Shown here one piece after another: positions 6,930-9,168 of a stretch of 9,168 bases of DNA (positions within the stretch are counted from its first letter, which is position 1; each line of letters starts with the position of its first letter). Source of the stretch: Bacteroidales bacterium (GTDB lineage Bacteria; Bacteroidota; Bacteroidia; Bacteroidales; F082); assembly GCA_020853175.1 (NCBI GenBank), contig JADYZK010000202.1, forward strand, positions 1 to 9,168, read 5' to 3'. Both the position numbers and the translations under genes were made by a program. Below the pieces are notes generated by a model, which made no database searches, was not told where the DNA came from, and was given only the letters and a program-made list of their open reading frames with translations.

Positions 6930-8156
6930 TTAAAGGTTAATATCGTATTCTTTTATCTTCCTGTACAGTGTTCTTTCGCTGATGCCCAACTCCTGTGCCG
7001 CGCTTTTGCGTTTCCCGCTGTGTTTTTCGAGGGCTATGCGAATCATATCCTTTTCTTTGTCTTGCAACGAAAGGCTTTCGGTAATCACTTCAGAAGGATA
7101 AATGCCGTGCTCGTCTTCTTCTAAAGAGAGGTCAATATCACTGAAATCGGTATCGTCGTCATCGTTGAGCACCGGATGAAAAGGCTTGATAAGGGAATGC
7201 GTTTTGGGGGTTGTGCTTGGCTCGGCTTCGTCATTTTCCATCAGCACCGCAACAGTTTTTTTAAGTTCTTGAAGGTCGCGACGCATGTCAAAAAGCACTT
7301 TGTAGAGGAGGTCGCGTTCCGAAATCCTTTCGTCCTCGCGCTCTTGACTGAACAGAACAGGCAGTGCGTTAGAGTTGTCGCGTGGGAGGTAGCTGCGCAA
7401 GGTTTCAACGCTGATGTTTTTCGATTTTTCAATGATGCTGATTTGCTCGGTAACATTTTTTAATTGACGAATGTTTCCCGGCCAGCGGTAATTCTCTAAC
7501 ATCTTAATGGCATCATCGCCAAGCACTAAGGGCGGCATCCGGTATTTTTCGGCAAAATCAGAGGCGAATTTTTTAAACAGCAGCAGGATGTCTTCTTTCC
7601 TGTCGCGCAAGGGCGGGATCATAATCGGAACGGTGTTCAGACGATAATAAAGGTCTTGCCGAAACTTGCCTTTTTCAATAGCTTCGGGGATGTTGACATT
7701 GGTAGCGGCCACCACACGCACATCGGTTTTGATGACTTTGGAAGAACCCACCTTGAAAAATTCGCCGGATTCGAGCACCCTCAAAAGGCGCACCTGCGTG
7801 GAAAGTGGAAGCTCGGCCACCTCATCCAAAAAAATGGTGCCTCCATCCACCACCTCAAAATAACCTTTGCGGGCTTCGTGGGCACCGGTGAAAGAACCTT
7901 TTTCGTGACCAAAAAGCTCTGAATCTATTGTCCCTTCGGGGATGGCACCGCAGTTTACTGCAATATAGGCGCCATGCTTGCGCGCCCCCGACTGGTGAAT
8001 GATTTTAGGGAAAACTTCTTTTCCTGTTCCGCTTTCGCCGGTGATGAGCACGGTGAGGTCGGTGGGAGCCACTTGAACGGCCACCTGTATCGCTCTTTCG
8101 AGGAAAGGGTCGTGTCCGATGATGCCGAACCGCAGTTTGATTGCTTGGGTGTCCAT
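6930..8156 (-). CDS. σ54-interacting AAA+ transcriptional activator without receiver domain
   Basis: A bacterial enhancer-binding protein that uses ATP hydrolysis to open promoters bound by σ54 RNA polymerase. The 408 residues begin almost directly with the AAA+ domain: Walker A GESGTGKE (40-47), the σ54-contacting loop GSFTGA (87-92; usually GAFTGA), Walker B TIFLDEVAE (107-115), sensor I VVAATN (148-153), the arginine-finger region FRQDLYYRLN (165-174) and sensor II RWPGNIRQLKN (224-234). Residues 281-308 may be coiled coil, 331-350 form a very acidic linker containing DDDD, and 370-405 are a Fis-type helix-turn-helix (KSAAQELGISERTLYRKI). An in-frame TAG at 8169-8171, 15 bases before the ATG, excludes a missed N-terminal receiver, PAS or GAF domain. 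It leads the unit with lptE and secG. Its signal and target promoters are not evident; regulation by a partner protein or by its own level is inference. Confidence 0.95.
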   Translation of the reverse strand: MDTQAIKLRFGIIGHDPFLERAIQVAVQVAPTDLTVLITGESGTGKEVFPKIIHQSGARKHGAYIAVNCGAIPEGTIDSELFGHEKGSFTGAHEARKGYFEVVDGGTIFLDEVAELPLSTQVRLLRVLESGEFFKVGSSKVIKTDVRVVAATNVNIPEAIEKGKFRQDLYYRLNTVPIMIPPLRDRKEDILLLFKKFASDFAEKYRMPPLVLGDDAIKMLENYRWPGNIRQLKNVTEQISIIEKSKNISVETLRSYLPRDNSNALPVLFSQEREDERISERDLLYKVLFDMRRDLQELKKTVAVLMENDEAEPSTTPKTHSLIKPFHPVLNDDDDTDFSDIDLSLEEDEHGIYPSEVITESLSLQDKEKDMIRIALEKHSGKRKSAAQELGISERTLYRKIKEYDINL

Positions 8157-8185
8157 TCTTGTTAAAGTCTATTGAAAATCAGCTA

Positions 8186-8217
8186 TAAAGATACAATTTT
8201 CATGGTGCTAACGCAAA
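8186..8217 (-). promoter_or_regulatory. Candidate promoter for the σ54 activator-lptE-secG unit
   Basis: On the minus strand TTTG (8214-8217, inside the 3' end of pheT) is followed, after a 20-base spacer, by TATCTTTA (8186-8193), which matches the Bacteroidota -7 consensus TAnnTTTG except at the last base. Transcription would start about 25 bases before the activator's ATG at 8156. No terminator hairpin is seen between pheT and this gene, so read-through from pheT is also possible. Confidence 0.42.
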
Positions 8218-9168
8218 CTTGCACCCGTTTGTTGCTCAAAGGCGGTTTGCAGTTTTTGCATTGTTTTGTCAATCACCTTGTCGGTCAGCGTCATGTCTTT
8301 ATCGAGCAACATAAAGCTGAGGGCATAAGATTTTTTACCTGCCGGAATTTTGTCGCCTTCATAAACGTCAAAAATTTTCACATCATGAAGCAACTTGGGT
8401 TCGGTTTTGAAAGCGATGGCGCGGAGGGTCTCGAAACGAATTTGTTGATCAACCACCAAGGCCAGATCGCGGCGAACCGAAGGATATTTTGACAATGCCT
8501 GAAAACTGGTTGCCTTTTCGGGGATGGCAGCCAACAAAAGCTCCCAATTAAAACTGGCGTAAAACACCGTTTTCTTGATATCGAAAGGCTTTGTGGTGGC
8601 ACTGCTTAAAAGACCGATTTGCACCAGCAGATTGTTATGGAGGTGATAGCTAAGGCCGGTTTCAAAAATAGAGTTAGTAAACTGTTCATTGCTGATGAAT
8701 TCAGCAGGGATGCGAAGTTTATTAATCACACCTTCAACCATTTTTTTGAGGTCGAAAAAGTCAACACTGCCTTTTTGACTGTCCCAATTTTCTTGTTCTT
8801 TTTCACCGGTTATAAAAAGATCGAGCTGCAACTGCTCATGGTAGGGTGCTAAAACCTGTTGCTCGGTACTTTTTTGGGCAGGATCGAAGCGGTATATTTT
8901 TCCAAACTCAAAAAGTTTCAGATCGGAGCTTTTGCGATTTTGGTTGTAGGCAATGGTTTCGAGGCCGCCAAACAGCAATGATTGCCGCAAAACATCGAGG
9001 TCTTTGCTCAAAGGATTGAGCATGACCACATTATGGATGGCATCAAAGGCAGGGTGTTTGCCGGTGTAGTCCGATCGGGTGAGCGAGTTGTTCATCATTT
9101 CGTAAAATCCATTGGCTGCCAGCATATCGGCAACGGCATGTTGCAACTTGTCGGGGTCGCGACCTTCG
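8208..9168 (-). CDS. pheT: Phenylalanyl-tRNA synthetase beta subunit, C-terminal part (partial at right edge)
   Basis: The beta subunit of the α2β2 enzyme that charges tRNA-Phe. The last 319 residues are visible and the frame is still open at base 9168, so the true start lies beyond the window; family members are about 800 residues. The visible part covers the catalytic-like core (for example MLAANGFYEMMNNSLT near the right edge and SVDFFDLKKMVEGVINKL further on). It ends with the ferredoxin-fold anticodon-binding domain in the last 95 residues or so, where SKYPSVRRDLALVVD opens the domain and the product ends GASLR. A TTG at 9146 can be read as a start but is clearly internal, because matching family sequence (EGRDPDKL) continues upstream. 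The stop is TAG at 8208-8210, 51 bases before the σ54 activator. It appears intact. Confidence 0.96.
   Translation of the reverse strand, partial: EGRDPDKLQHAVADMLAANGFYEMMNNSLTRSDYTGKHPAFDAIHNVVMLNPLSKDLDVLRQSLLFGGLETIAYNQNRKSSDLKLFEFGKIYRFDPAQKSTEQQVLAPYHEQLQLDLFITGEKEQENWDSQKGSVDFFDLKKMVEGVINKLRIPAEFISNEQFTNSIFETGLSYHLHNNLLVQIGLLSSATTKPFDIKKTVFYASFNWELLLAAIPEKATSFQALSKYPSVRRDLALVVDQQIRFETLRAIAFKTEPKLLHDVKIFDVYEGDKIPAGKKSYALSFMLLDKDMTLTDKVIDKTMQKLQTAFEQQTGASLR

Noticed and set aside
6930..8156. Two-component response regulator (NtrC type)
   Set aside because: There is no receiver domain: the AAA+ module begins near residue 10 and an in-frame stop lies just upstream of the start codon.
9144..9146. 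TTG at 9146 as the start of a short pheT-like gene
   Set aside because: The reading frame and family-like sequence continue upstream to the window edge, so this is the C-terminal part of a longer pheT.
1..9168. Mobile element, CRISPR array, toxin-antitoxin or defence system
   Set aside because: Every substantial open stretch is explained by a conserved housekeeping gene; no transposase, integrase, spaced direct repeats or small gene pairs are visible.

Overview
The window looks like a core-genome segment of a Bacteroidota bacterium, probably from the Flavobacteriales, Chitinophagales or Sphingobacteriales; the sequence does not resolve the order. The evidence is a mevalonate gene cluster containing a kinase with the GYDIA motif, the run σ54 activator / LptE-family lipoprotein / TPR-like protein / secG, A-rich start regions with little Shine-Dalgarno signal, and promoter-like strings resembling the Bacteroidota TTG...TAnnTTTG consensus. 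All ten genes lie on the minus strand, so transcription runs from high to low coordinates. I see no insertion sequence, phage gene, CRISPR array, tRNA, rRNA or toxin-antitoxin pair.

In transcription order, the right edge holds the 3' part of pheT (phenylalanyl-tRNA synthetase beta subunit, 8208-9168, running off the window). A short gap with a promoter-like string leads into a tight four-gene unit: a σ54-type AAA+ activator without a receiver domain (6930-8156), an LptE-family outer-membrane lipoprotein (6390-6914), an uncharacterised protein with a C-terminal TPR-like hairpin (5436-6377) and secG (5095-5424). The gaps are 15, 12 and 11 bases, and a strong hairpin terminator follows secG at 5031-5069. 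This unit concerns envelope biogenesis: LPS export to the outer membrane and Sec translocation.

Next comes the chaperonin operon groES (4673-4951) and groEL (2997-4631), ended by a second hairpin terminator at 2935-2969. No CIRCE operator was seen upstream of groES.

The last unit is the mevalonate block: class II-type HMG-CoA reductase (1423-2751), a GYDIA-family GHMP kinase (488-1426, overlapping the reductase by 4 bases) and the N-terminal part of diphosphomevalonate decarboxylase (1-478, running off the left edge). Together these would convert HMG-CoA to mevalonate, phosphorylate a mevalonate intermediate and form isopentenyl diphosphate. Which phosphorylation step or steps the kinase performs cannot be read from the sequence.

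The window is mostly ordinary conserved housekeeping DNA, and I found no convincing new system. The points most worth a second look are the unassigned kinase step, the receiver-less σ54 activator with a long acidic linker placed in front of envelope genes, and the uncharacterised TPR-like protein between lptE and secG.
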